Shown here one piece after another: positions 25,901 to 33,750 of a stretch of 64,000 nucleotides of DNA (within the stretch, counting starts at the first letter, position 1; each line of letters opens with the position of its first letter). Origin of the DNA: Nitratidesulfovibrio sp. (GTDB taxonomy: Bacteria; Desulfobacterota; Desulfovibrionia; Desulfovibrionales; Desulfovibrionaceae). The notes under the pieces were generated by a model. That model was not told the DNA's origin. It saw nothing but the letters and a program-made list of their open reading frames with translations, and searched no databases. The translations under genes were made by a program, and so were the position numbers. Where the stretch lies: positions 62,001 to 126,000 of the forward strand of contig NZ_JBDXXH010000003.1 in the NCBI RefSeq assembly GCF_040373385.1, read 5' to 3'.

Positions 25901-26234
25901 CGAGGTCGCCGTTGATGTCGATGGCGAGCAGGTTCAGCAGGGTGTTGTCGCCGGAGAGCGTGTCGCGGAAGATGCTTTCGCAGGCGGCGGGGTCCAGCCG
26001 CCGCACGTCGGACAGGGCGGCAAGGGTGGTCAGTATCTGGCGGGCGCTGTCGGTCACGCGTTCCTGCAACACCGCGATGCTGTTGGTGGTGCGCATGATC
26101 GAGGCATCTGCCTCTGCCTGTAGCTGCGAGGCGTAGCGGTGGGAATCGTACAGGATGACCCCGAACGAGGGCAGGGCCGCCAGAAGGGCTACCCAGACCA
26201 GGGTGACGCGGATGGAGAACATGTGCGACCGCAT
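22965..26234 (-). CDS. Hybrid sensor histidine kinase (Cache-HAMP-PAS-PAS-HisKA-HATPase-REC)
   Basis: A 1089-residue membrane kinase. TM1 lies at about 8-25; a periplasmic Cache-type sensor follows up to TM2 near residue 300 (LLLLGGAMAVTLAVAWSIGG). Then come HAMP, two PAS domains, HisKA with the phospho-acceptor in FIAVMSHEVRTPINGIMGM, an HATPase_c domain (DTGVGFAPERL, GGTGLGLAIVRRL), an Ala/Pro linker of about 70 residues, and a C-terminal receiver domain (ILVVDDDEVN, VLMDIQMPDMDG, LTAHAM). AGGAG before ATG 26234 decides the start. It signals an extracytoplasmic ligand by phosphorelay; no separate response regulator or Hpt gene is adjacent, so the target is unknown. Confidence 0.92.
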   Translation of the reverse strand: MRSHMFSIRVTLVWVALLAALPSFGVILYDSHRYASQLQAEADASIMRTTNSIAVLQERVTDSARQILTTLAALSDVRRLDPAACESIFRDTLSGDNTLLNLLAIDINGDLVASGRPLASPSDEAPLNFSDRMYFRSAVREKRFSSGEYVVARTLREATFHFALPLIDGEGHVYGVLAAPIRLDHYDSFFDKLLLPQGSILSLSDHRGIRLAYRPAMGMNPPGAPIRREAWDMVRSSMDNGQATRVGLDGTRRLYGFTRLRLYPEAAAYMNIIVGLPEDAVLAPVRAARNRALLLLGGAMAVTLAVAWSIGGRLVARPLSHIAATATRIGEGQLGTRTGIRHDMGEIGQLAFSVDTMAAILASRLREREAFTAELHDNEARYRAVFDNAMDAILLADADTGLILDANRAAQQVFGYTRDELVGMHQRQLHPDRAHRNGFGGRFNTLREHPMEMPAEMPMRTKAGIERDMLVKARVLRVGNRDVVVGMFHDITERRQSEQQLREVEARFRSIVEGAPLGLLLLTLDQAEHLRIEAVNPTADTALHITGRSMLGRRLTEALPGIAATNLPTIFGSIAIKGGTFSVSAHASAGWLPAGWAFVDLWVFRTGSRQIAVMFADVTRRTRAEDELRQARDTAEKANRSKSEFIAVMSHEVRTPINGIMGMLQLLRGTRLSDDQEDCVDTALGASRNLLRILDDILDISRMEAGALPLVEEPFSMAQVTEPVHAMLAHQTQAKGLTFEVLTAPDLPATLMGDAGRIRQVLVNLVSNAVKCTDTGGVRVEIYPLPRCGPAERTCIHMAVIDTGVGFAPERLRTLFDNYATGSAATARPGGTGLGLAIVRRLTRLMGGSICVDTAPGEGTEFHITLPLRTEEAPPKASRAPRRPAAPDATGSAPEAASTQGATPNASPPPHAAAKPAKEGETAGGKGAAGDHAPDAAGDTPRILVVDDDEVNLITAQRLLTRLGYAADRAASGRQALEMLGRNRYDAVLMDIQMPDMDGMDVTRLIRMREPVSPGTTPPWVPVVALTAHAMLGDRERFLAAGMNDYLAKPIELDQLDARLRAQLRSRPQAQSQTRPEPAQPTGTGSGDR

Positions 26235-26412
26235 GGCGACTCCTGGCGCGGACGGCTTTACGACCGGGCTGCGGCCGTTGGAAGCTGCCAGTATCATGGC
26301 ACGCTTTTTTGCCGTGCGCCACAGCAAATCATGCCGTGAGCGCAAGGTGACACCGCGGGGCAAAGAAACGGGCGTATCGGGTGACCGGGATCGGGCAAAC
26401 CGGAAAGGACAA

Positions 26413-26440
26413 ACGGGGCAGGCCGCAAGGCCCGCCCCGT
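26413..26440 (-). terminator. Terminator after purL
   Basis: Leftward reading gives ACGGGGCGGGCC, loop TTGC, GGCCTGCCCCGT and then TTGTCCTTT. The stem has twelve positions with one mismatch, about 70 bases beyond the purL stop. Confidence 0.75.
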
Positions 26441-26512
26441 GAGGTGATGTAGGTGTGTTGCCGTGTCGCGCAGCCGTCCTGGCCCGCGCCAACGGTCAAA
26501 AGGGCACGCTGG

Positions 26513-29500
26513 CTACCAGTTGAAGGTGGCCTTGAACGAGCGGGCCAGCCCTTCCACGCCTTCCGCCAGCAGGGGGGCGCCCTGCGCGGTGACGGCAAGG
26601 ACGGCATCCGCCGTCACCTCGCCGATGCAGGCGCAGGCGGACCCGGCAAAGTGCGCCTCAAAGGCGGCGGCGTTGCCCGGCTTCACGGTGACCAGCAGTC
26701 GGCTGGCGGATTCGGCATACAGCAGTTCCGTGGCGGTCATGTCGTCTGCAACAGGCGCGGCGGCAATGTCGCACCGCGCGCCCAGCCGCCCGCCCACGGC
26801 CATTTCGGCCAGGGCCACGGCAAGGCCGCCGTCGGACAGGTCGTGGCAGGCGGTGACGAGGCCCGCGTTGATGGCCGCGTGCAGGGCGCGGTAGCGGGCC
26901 ATGGCGGCCAGCGCGTCCACCTGGGGCACCTGGGCGCCCACGGTGTTCAACTGGTCGGCGATTTCGCTGCCGCCCAGTTCGCGGAAGGTGTCGCCCAGCA
27001 GGTACACCTTGTCGCCGGGCTGCTTGAAGTCGGAGGTGACGGCCCGGTTCACGTCATCCATGACGCCCAGCACCGAGTACAGCACCGTGGGCGGGATGGA
27101 GATTTTCACCCCGCCGCCGAAGTAGTCGTTCTTCATGGAGTCCTTGCCGGAGATGCAGGGCACCCCGTAGGCAAGGCAGAAGTGGGCCAGGGCCTGGTTG
27201 GCGCGCACCAGTTGGGCCAGCTTGTACTGGCCGTCGGGGGTCTTTTCCGACTGCACCGGGTCGCACCAGCAGAAGTTGTCGGTGCCGGCCATGCGGTCGG
27301 GGTCGCCGCCCACGGCCACGGCGTTGCGCACCGCCTCGTCGATGGCATTGGCCATCATCCAGTAGGTGTCGTAATCGCTGAACTTGGGGCAGATGCCGTG
27401 CGAAAGCACGATGCCCGCCTCGCTGTCCAGCAGGGGGCGCACCACGGCGGCGTCCGCCGGGCCGTCGCGCTTGACGCCGACGAGGGGCTTCACCACGCTG
27501 CCGCCCTTCACCTCGTGGTCGTACTGGCGGATCAGGTATTCCTTGCTGCAGATGTTCAGGCGGCCCAGCATGGCGTGCAGCAGCGGGCCCTGCTCGGCAG
27601 GGGCCGGGTTCAGCCTGCACTCGCATTCGGGGGCGACGGACGGGCGTTCCCACACGGCGGAAAGTTGCATCTGGGGCACGCCGTCATGCAGGAAGTCCAT
27701 GTCCAGGCAGGCCACCTGCCTGTCGCCGTACACCACGTGGAAGCGCCCCGATTCGGTGAACTCGCCCAGCGGGGTAAGCTCCACGTCCATTTCCTTGGCC
27801 AGGGCCAGGAAGGCGTCCAGCTTTTGCGGCGGCACGGCCAGGGTCATGCGTTCCTGCGCTTCCGACAGCAGGATTTCCCACGGGCGCAGGCCGTCGTACT
27901 TCAGCGGGGCGCGCGAAAGGTCCAGACGGCAGCCGCCGGTATCCTGGGCCATTTCGCCCACGGACGAGGAAAGGCCGCCCGCGCCGTTGTCGGTGATGGC
28001 GTTGTACAGGCCCATGTCGCGGGCGCGCATGATGCAGTCGTACATCTTGCGCTGGGTGATGGGGTCGCCGATCTGCACTGCCGTGGCCGGGGAGCCTTCG
28101 TGCAGTTCTTCGGACGAGAAGGTGGCCCCGTGGATGCCGTCCTTGCCGATGCGCCCACCCGCCATGACGATGATGTCGCCGGGCAGGGCCTTCTTGTACC
28201 AGCCGGGGCGGCCATGAATTTCCTTGGGCAGCATGCCCACGGTGCCGCAGTACACCAGCGGCTTGCCGAGGTAGCGTTCGTCGAACACGATGGAGCCGTT
28301 GACGGTGGGAATGCCCGACTTGTTGCCGCCGTGCTCAACGCCCTCGCGCACGCCTTCCATGACCCGGCGGGGGTGCAGCAGGCGGGGGGGCAGTTCGCCT
28401 TCGTGGAAGGGCGAGGCAAAGCAGAACACGTCGGTGTTGCACAAGAGTTCCGCGCCAAGGCCGGTGCCCATGGGGTCGCGGTTCACGCCCACGATGCCGG
28501 TCAGCGCGCCGCCGTAGGGGTCCAGCGCCGAGGGGCTGTTGTGGGTTTCCACCTTGATGCACACGTCGTGGGTGTCGTTGAAGGCGATGACCCCGGCGTT
28601 ATCCTTGAACACCGAACGGCAGAAGTCGCGATCGCCGAGGCGCTGGCGGATGGTTTTGGTGGAACCCTGAATGTACGTCTTGTACAGGCTGTCCACCACC
28701 TCGCGGCGGCCCGTTTCGCGGTTCTCGTAGTCGATGCGGGCAGAAAATATCTTGTGCTTGCAGTGCTCGGACCAGGTCTGGGCCAGCACTTCGATTTCCG
28801 CGTCGGTGGGGTCGGCAGGCAGGCCCATGACGGCGCGGCCTTGGCGCACGGCGGGGTCCGCGTAGTAGGCGCGGATGGCGTGCAACTCTTCCAGACTGAG
28901 GGCCAGGGTATTCTCGCGGCTGAAGGCCATCATGGCCGCGTCGTCCATGGTGGACAGCGGGATTATGGCAACTTCGTCGCTCGATGCCCCGGTCACCTGC
29001 GCGGCCTGCGGGACAAAGCCGGGTTCGGCTGCCCATTCGTCGCGGCTTTTCAGGACAAAGCGCTGGATGAGCTCGTTGGCCAGCAGGTCGCGGGCGATGT
29101 GCTCCATGTCCGCGCGGGACAGGGGCGTGTCCCTGGCGCAGGTCACGTGGAACTGGGCCGAGGTGTACACGGCGATGGCGCGGCGGTCGGCACCCAGCAC
29201 CAGAGCCAGGGTGTCGCGCGCGGTGCGGCCCTCGTTGTCGGTGACGCCGGGGCGAAAGCCCACTTCCAGCACCCAGTCCGCCGGGGCCGCGCCCTGCGGG
29301 GCGGGCAGCAGGTCCAGCGCGGCGTCCTGCAATACGGGGTCGTGCAGCACGCCCTTAGCCACCATGCGGGCCAGTGCGCCTTCCGAAAGGCCATCCACGG
29401 TGAACACCCTGACGAGGCGCACGGATTCCACGTTCAGGCCCAGCGAGGCCCGGATCTTGGCGGCGACGTTGCGGCCCACGGTATCGGTGACCTGCGGCCG

Positions 29501-29527
29501 AAGGCCAACTTCTATGCGCCGAAGCAT
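26513..29527 (-). CDS. purL: Phosphoribosylformylglycinamidine synthase, PurS-PurL fusion
   Basis: A 1004-residue enzyme of purine synthesis that converts FGAR to FGAM. The first about 190 residues contain two PurS-like repeats (RIEVGLRPQVTDTVGRNVA and LEVGFRPGVTDNEGRTA are parallel). The PurL synthetase core follows: TWSEHCKHKIF, VETHNSPSALDPYGGA, HGGNKSGIPTVNG and a second AIR-synthase half with SGKDSMKNDY. The C-terminal glutaminase (PurQ) domain of the 1,300-residue form is absent, so a separate PurQ must exist elsewhere. It is a monocistronic leftward gene with a clear terminator. Confidence 0.95.
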   Translation of the reverse strand: MLRRIEVGLRPQVTDTVGRNVAAKIRASLGLNVESVRLVRVFTVDGLSEGALARMVAKGVLHDPVLQDAALDLLPAPQGAAPADWVLEVGFRPGVTDNEGRTARDTLALVLGADRRAIAVYTSAQFHVTCARDTPLSRADMEHIARDLLANELIQRFVLKSRDEWAAEPGFVPQAAQVTGASSDEVAIIPLSTMDDAAMMAFSRENTLALSLEELHAIRAYYADPAVRQGRAVMGLPADPTDAEIEVLAQTWSEHCKHKIFSARIDYENRETGRREVVDSLYKTYIQGSTKTIRQRLGDRDFCRSVFKDNAGVIAFNDTHDVCIKVETHNSPSALDPYGGALTGIVGVNRDPMGTGLGAELLCNTDVFCFASPFHEGELPPRLLHPRRVMEGVREGVEHGGNKSGIPTVNGSIVFDERYLGKPLVYCGTVGMLPKEIHGRPGWYKKALPGDIIVMAGGRIGKDGIHGATFSSEELHEGSPATAVQIGDPITQRKMYDCIMRARDMGLYNAITDNGAGGLSSSVGEMAQDTGGCRLDLSRAPLKYDGLRPWEILLSEAQERMTLAVPPQKLDAFLALAKEMDVELTPLGEFTESGRFHVVYGDRQVACLDMDFLHDGVPQMQLSAVWERPSVAPECECRLNPAPAEQGPLLHAMLGRLNICSKEYLIRQYDHEVKGGSVVKPLVGVKRDGPADAAVVRPLLDSEAGIVLSHGICPKFSDYDTYWMMANAIDEAVRNAVAVGGDPDRMAGTDNFCWCDPVQSEKTPDGQYKLAQLVRANQALAHFCLAYGVPCISGKDSMKNDYFGGGVKISIPPTVLYSVLGVMDDVNRAVTSDFKQPGDKVYLLGDTFRELGGSEIADQLNTVGAQVPQVDALAAMARYRALHAAINAGLVTACHDLSDGGLAVALAEMAVGGRLGARCDIAAAPVADDMTATELLYAESASRLLVTVKPGNAAAFEAHFAGSACACIGEVTADAVLAVTAQGAPLLAEGVEGLARSFKATFNW

Positions 29528-29717
29528 GACTGACTCCTGAGGGTGTTTGGGGGTGCGAGCGGTTGGCTCTCCATAAAGGCAAACGCCGCGCTTTGCAAAT
29601 ACGTGAAGGGGGTGGGCGGCGAGGCTGGCGGAGCGGGGGGAGGGAAGGTAGCGGCTTGATTGAAGGCGTTTTCTACGGAAAATCTCCAGTACGTTCGGAG
29701 GCGCTCGATTTCGTTAT

Positions 29718-29793
29718 GCCTCCGGCGGGCAGGGGGCCGCTGAGCGGCAGCCCCCTGCACCCCCGCGCTCCAGGGGGGCTTCGCCACCCCTGG
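29718..29793. repeat. Intergenic palindromic repeat element, copy A
   Basis: GCCTCCGGCGGGCAGGGGGC, a short loop, then GCCCCCTGCACCCCCG, followed by a second hairpin CCAGGGG...CCCCTGG (29770-29793). The same element, in reverse orientation, occurs at 51592-51630. This looks like a dispersed REP-like repeat. The rest of the 525-base gap 29528-30052 contains one more hairpin and no gene I can support. Confidence 0.7.
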
Positions 29794-29825
29794 ACCCCCG
29801 GCGTTTCTGGCGCCGCATTCCTAAT

Positions 29826-29875
29826 GCCGGGCAGCTTCCCTTCGGCGCAAGGCGCCTTCGGGTGATCTGCCCGGC
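29826..29875. repeat. Intergenic inverted repeat
   Basis: GCCGGGCAG (29826-29834) faces CTGCCCGGC (29867-29875), with inner G/C-rich palindromes (GGCGCAAGGCGCC). It is adjacent to the repeat element at 29718-29793 and may be part of the same composite. It lies downstream of pstB and could also end that transcript, though there is no T tract. Confidence 0.55.
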
Positions 29876-30052
29876 GGAATGCGCATGCGCACGCGGCTCC
29901 CGTAGTTTTGGCGGTAGCGGCCTTTGGCGCGCTGGTCGTGAGGACTTCAGCGCCATTCTCATGGGGATCAGGCGTGTGCACGGTTGGCCGCAGCTCGCCG
30001 CAGGCCATGACGTGGCAGAAAATCAAAACCGGAGCAATGTTCCCAAGGGGGG

Positions 30053-30919
30053 CTACAACAACGCCTGCATCAGGGCCTCGCGGCCCGCATCGCCGGCGAG
30101 GTCGGCGGGGGTGAATTCCCGTTGCGGCCTGCCGTCGGCAAAGATGACCACCCGGTCGGCCAGGCGCATGGCCTGGCCCAGGCTGTGCGACACCATCAGC
30201 ACCGGGCGGTGGGCGGCCAGGCGGCGCACCAGTTGTTCCACGTCGCGGGTGGTGGCCGCGTCCAGCGAGGCGGTGGGCTCGTCCAGCAGCAGGATGTCCG
30301 GTTGCAGGATCAGCATGCGGGCCAGACACAGCCGCTGCTGCTGCCCGCCGGAAAGCTGGGCGGCGGGGCGGTCCAGCCGCTGGCGCACGTCGTCCCACAG
30401 GCCCACGTCGGTCAGCACGGCCTGCATGCGGGCCGGGGCGTCGGGCAGTTGCCCGCGCACCAGTTCCAGCGGCAGCAGCAGGTTGCGACGGATGCTCATG
30501 GGCAGCACGTTGGGCGTCTGGAAGACCATGCCCACCCGGCGGCGCAGTTCGGTCAGGGCCGGGCCGTTCGGCCCCAGTATGTCACACGGTTCGTCAGGCC
30601 CCAGCAGGTCACATGGACCGGCAGGCCCCGGCACGTCACATGGGGTGCCGGGTTCGCCGTCGGCATGCCCCGTGCCATCGGCTTTGCCGGGGTACAACAC
30701 GATGGAGCCGGTGGTCTCGCAACCGGGAAAGCATTCGTTCAGGCGGTTCAGGGCGCGCAGGAAGGTGGTCTTGCCCGAGCCGGACCGTCCCAGCAGCACG
30801 GTGACCCCGGCGCGGGGCAGGTCCAGCGAGGCGTCTTTCACCGCCGGGCGGCCATGGAAGGACACGCACAACCCGGTTACCCGCAGGCCCGGCTCGGGGA
30901 CGCGTAGGTTCAGTTCCAT
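30053..30919 (-). CDS. pstB: Phosphate ABC transporter, ATP-binding protein
   Basis: A 288-residue ABC ATPase: Walker A GRSGSGKT near residues 43-50, ALNRLNECFPG directly after it (typical of PstB), Q-loop MVFQTPNVLPMSI, signature LSGGQQQR, Walker B ILLLDEPTASLD and H-loop VSHS. A repeat-built insertion of about 40 residues with three PCD-x-x-GP units (codons at about 30570-30660) lies between Walker A and the Q-loop, where PstB normally has a short loop. The start ATG overlaps the pstA end by ten bases. It energises PstCA. Confidence 0.85.
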   Translation of the reverse strand: MELNLRVPEPGLRVTGLCVSFHGRPAVKDASLDLPRAGVTVLLGRSGSGKTTFLRALNRLNECFPGCETTGSIVLYPGKADGTGHADGEPGTPCDVPGPAGPCDLLGPDEPCDILGPNGPALTELRRRVGMVFQTPNVLPMSIRRNLLLPLELVRGQLPDAPARMQAVLTDVGLWDDVRQRLDRPAAQLSGGQQQRLCLARMLILQPDILLLDEPTASLDAATTRDVEQLVRRLAAHRPVLMVSHSLGQAMRLADRVVIFADGRPQREFTPADLAGDAGREALMQALL

Positions 30920-31872
30920 GCATCCTCTCCCTTGTGGCGGCGTTCCATCACCCTCTGCAACGCCCCGGCACCCAGCATCATGGAGCCGGACAGGACCAGC
31001 AGCACCAGCGCCGCGCCAAAGCCGCGCGCCAGTTCGTCCTCGGTCTGGTACTGGGCGGCGGTGTAATAGATGGTGAAGGGCAGGGCCTCGAACTTGGCCA
31101 GCAGCCCGGCGGGCAGCCCGGCGTTGGCCACCACCCCGGTGAGCAGGATCACCGCCGTGTCTTCCGCTGCGCGGCCCATGGCCAGCATGACCCCGCCCAG
31201 CATGCCGCGCCCGGCCTCCGGCAGCAGCACCCGGAACACGGTCTGCGCGCGGGTCAGGCCAAGGGCCGCCCCGGTCAGCCGCAATCCGTGGGGCAGCGAT
31301 TCCAGCGCGGCGCGCGTGGACACCACCAGCGGGGGCAGCACCAGCAGGGCCAGGCACCCCGCCGCCAGCAGCAGGCAGGTGTTGGCCTGCGGCACGAAGG
31401 TGCGGCGCAGTACGAGGATGAGCGTGAACCCGAACAGCCCCATGACGATGGACGGCACCCCGGCCAGCAGTTCCACGGCCAGCCCCAGGTGGCGGCGGGC
31501 GCGCGGCCCCGCGTACTCGGCAAGGTAGATGCCGCAGCCCACGCCCGGCCCCAGCACCAGCAGGGTGGCCAGCCCGACAAGGTACAGGCTGCCCGCGCAG
31601 GCGGGCCAGATGCCGTCCCACACCGGGCGCAGCCCGGCCATGGCCAGCAGGGGGGGCGTGTCGCCGAAGAAGAGCGCGCGGCCAAGGGTAGGCACCCCGC
31701 GCCACAGCAGATAGCCGCAGCCGATGGCGGCCACGGATGCCACCAGCAAGGCCGACAGCCAGGCCAGCGCGGTGAGCAACCGCTCGCGCGTCCGTTCACG
31801 AGGCCGGGCCTGTGGCGGGACTCGCCTGCCCAGCAACTGCCGGGGGGGCGGCGAAACCGGGTGTCCGGTCAT
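30910..31872 (-). CDS. pstA: Phosphate ABC transporter, permease
   Basis: A 320-residue membrane protein with six or so helices after a charged N-terminal tail of about 30 residues. The permease loop reads GAALGLTRAQTVFRVLLPEAGRG, and AEDTAVILLTG is the conserved PstA segment near the C-terminal half. The start overlaps the pstC stop by four bases (ATGA). With PstC it forms the transmembrane channel for phosphate. Confidence 0.87.
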   Translation of the reverse strand: MTGHPVSPPPRQLLGRRVPPQARPRERTRERLLTALAWLSALLVASVAAIGCGYLLWRGVPTLGRALFFGDTPPLLAMAGLRPVWDGIWPACAGSLYLVGLATLLVLGPGVGCGIYLAEYAGPRARRHLGLAVELLAGVPSIVMGLFGFTLILVLRRTFVPQANTCLLLAAGCLALLVLPPLVVSTRAALESLPHGLRLTGAALGLTRAQTVFRVLLPEAGRGMLGGVMLAMGRAAEDTAVILLTGVVANAGLPAGLLAKFEALPFTIYYTAAQYQTEDELARGFGAALVLLVLSGSMMLGAGALQRVMERRHKGEDAWN

Positions 31873-32738
31873 GGCCGCCACCCTGCGTCTGTCAGGGAAT
31901 CCTGCCCCGTGCCGCGCAGGCGGCGCACGGCCAGGCTGACGCCCGCGCTCACCGCCAGCAGCAGGATGCCCGCCGCGAACAGCGAGTGATAGGCGGTGCT
32001 GCCCGCGTCGGTGGACATGACCAGCGCCATGTGCGCGGTGAGGGTGCGCAGGGCGTCGAAGGGTGACGCAGGCACGCCGGGTGCGTTGCCCGCCAGCATC
32101 AGCGGAATCAGGGTGTCGCCCATGGCTCGGCCAAAGCCGAACACCCCCGCCGTGACCAGCCAGCGTCGCGCCCCCGGCAGCATGACGTGGGCAAAGACCT
32201 GCGTGGGCGAAAGGCCCAGCGCCGCCCCAGTGAGCCGCAACGACCGGCCCTGTTCGCGCAGGGCGGCATCCATGATCACCACCATGGTGGGCAGCACCAG
32301 CAGGGCCAGCACCAGCGCGGCGGTCAGCCAGCACAGGCCGGACCCCTGCCCGGCCCGCCGTACCAGCGGCACCAGCAGGAACACCGAGACGAAGCCGTAG
32401 ACCACCGTGGGCACCGCTGCCATGCCGTGCACCAGTTGGCGCAGGGCGCGGGCGGGCCGGGCGGGGCCAAGCCCGTGCAGCCAGCCGCACAGGCCGAGGG
32501 CCAGCGGCCAGCCCAGCAGCAGGGCAGAGCACGAAAGCAGCACCGAGCCGCAGACCATGGGCAGGATGCCGAACTGCCCTGCAGCGGGCAGCCAGCGCCA
32601 GGACAGCACGGCAAGGCCCTGCCCGCTCAGCAGCACGGGCAGGGCATATACGGTGACGAAACCGAACACGGCGGCAATGCCCAGCACCGTGACGGCGGCG
32701 GCGCACCGCAGCGCGGAGGGCACGTTTCCGTCACGCAT
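31869..32738 (-). CDS. pstC: Phosphate ABC transporter, permease
   Basis: A 289-residue permease with six predicted helices. GSVLLSCSALLLGWPLALG and TGAALGLSPTQVFAHVMLPGA (the EAA-type loop) and GRAMGDTLIPLMLAG are typical of PstC. It is preceded by pstS with a nine-base gap and overlaps pstA by four bases. In this family it pairs with PstA. Confidence 0.87.
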   Translation of the reverse strand: MRDGNVPSALRCAAAVTVLGIAAVFGFVTVYALPVLLSGQGLAVLSWRWLPAAGQFGILPMVCGSVLLSCSALLLGWPLALGLCGWLHGLGPARPARALRQLVHGMAAVPTVVYGFVSVFLLVPLVRRAGQGSGLCWLTAALVLALLVLPTMVVIMDAALREQGRSLRLTGAALGLSPTQVFAHVMLPGARRWLVTAGVFGFGRAMGDTLIPLMLAGNAPGVPASPFDALRTLTAHMALVMSTDAGSTAYHSLFAAGILLLAVSAGVSLAVRRLRGTGQDSLTDAGWRP

Positions 32739-32747
32739 GGGCGGGGC

Positions 32748-33590
32748 TTACCTGTCGAGCGGGATGTAGCCGCTGGCCTTGGTGATTTCCTGTCCTTCGG
32801 CGCTGAAGATGTAGTCGATGAATGCCTTGGCCAGGCCCTGCGGCGCGCCCTTGGTGTTCATGTACAGCTTGCGGGTGACGGTGTAGGCACCGCTGGCCGC
32901 GTTGTCCTGCGTGGGAACCATGCCGTCGAAGTGCAGCCCCTTGATGGTTTCGCCAAGGTGCCCGATGCCCACGTAGCCGATGGCGTTGGGGTCCTGGGCG
33001 ACGGCGGTCTTCATGGCGCCGTTGGAGTTCACCACGTTGGCCGTGGCGGCTTGCGGCCCCTTCTTCAGGGCCTTTTCCACGAACACCTCGCGGGTGCCGC
33101 TACCGTCCTCGCGGGAGTACAGGGTGATGGGGGCGTCCTTGCCGCCCACGTCCTTCCAGTTGGTGACGGTGCCCGCGAAGATGTCGCCCACCTGCTTGCC
33201 GGTAAGACCGGTGACCGGGTTGGCCGGGCTGACCACCACGGCCACGCCGTCGATGGCGAAGGGGAAGGATTGCAGGCCGTACTTCTGCACTTCCGCCTCG
33301 GTGAGGGGGCGGCCGGTGTTGCCGATGGCCACGAGGCCCTCGCCCACCTGCTGCACGCCCACGCCGGAGCCGCCACCCGCCACGGAAATGCGCAGGGCCG
33401 GGTTCACGGTCATGATGCGCTTGGCGGCCTCCTTCATGACCGGGATGTGCGCGGTGCCCCCGGCGATGTCGAGGGAGCCGGTGAGGCCGGATTGGGGCGC
33501 GAAGGCATCCAGCGGCGCGGCGGCGGAAACGGTGGCAAGGCCCAGAGCCAGAACCATGACCAGGGACAGGACGGCACGAAGATGGCGCAT
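32748..33590 (-). CDS. pstS: Phosphate ABC transporter, periplasmic binding protein
   Basis: A 280-residue protein with a signal peptide (LRAVLSLVMVLALGLATVSAAA). The phosphate-binding blocks ISVAGGGSGVGVQQVGEG, IGNTGRPLT, YSREDGSGTREVF and NAIGYVGIGHLG are in the expected order for class II PBPs of the PstS family. AAGGAGGG stands before ATG 33590. It is the first gene of pstSCAB. I found no convincing Pho box upstream and no phoU/phoB in the window. Confidence 0.92.
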   Translation of the reverse strand: MRHLRAVLSLVMVLALGLATVSAAAPLDAFAPQSGLTGSLDIAGGTAHIPVMKEAAKRIMTVNPALRISVAGGGSGVGVQQVGEGLVAIGNTGRPLTEAEVQKYGLQSFPFAIDGVAVVVSPANPVTGLTGKQVGDIFAGTVTNWKDVGGKDAPITLYSREDGSGTREVFVEKALKKGPQAATANVVNSNGAMKTAVAQDPNAIGYVGIGHLGETIKGLHFDGMVPTQDNAASGAYTVTRKLYMNTKGAPQGLAKAFIDYIFSAEGQEITKASGYIPLDR

Positions 33591-33681
33591 ACACCCTCCT
33601 TGCGGTGACGGGATGAAATGATGTGTGAGCGGATGCTAACAGCGCGAGGAGGTTACGCGAAATCGACAGTTCAAATGGAAT

Positions 33682-33720
33682 AAGGCCGCATGCATAGCCT
33701 AAATCTATGCACGCGGCCTT
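33682..33720 (-). terminator. Terminator after the HDOD-GGDEF gene
   Basis: AAGGCCGC (33682-33689) pairs with GCGGCCTT (33713-33720), with an inner TGCATAG/CTATGCA stem. Leftward it is followed by ATTCCATTT. It separates the 33751 gene from pstS. Confidence 0.82.
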
Positions 33721-33750
33721 GAATGGTCGCGGGATGTGCTGCTGCAAGCC

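Noticed and set aside
26297..26312. TGGCACGCTTTTTTGCC as a sigma-54 promoter
   Set aside because: The GG-GC spacing is 11, not 10, and it points toward the 3' end of purL.
29826..29875. tRNA or structured RNA gene in the 29.5-30.05 kb gap
   Set aside because: Only simple inverted repeats are visible; no cloverleaf, T-loop or anticodon arm could be drawn.
33625..33642. CTGTTAG-N4-CGCTCAC upstream of pstS as a Pho box
   Set aside because: Only about 12 of 18 positions fit the consensus; not enough in a region of this composition.
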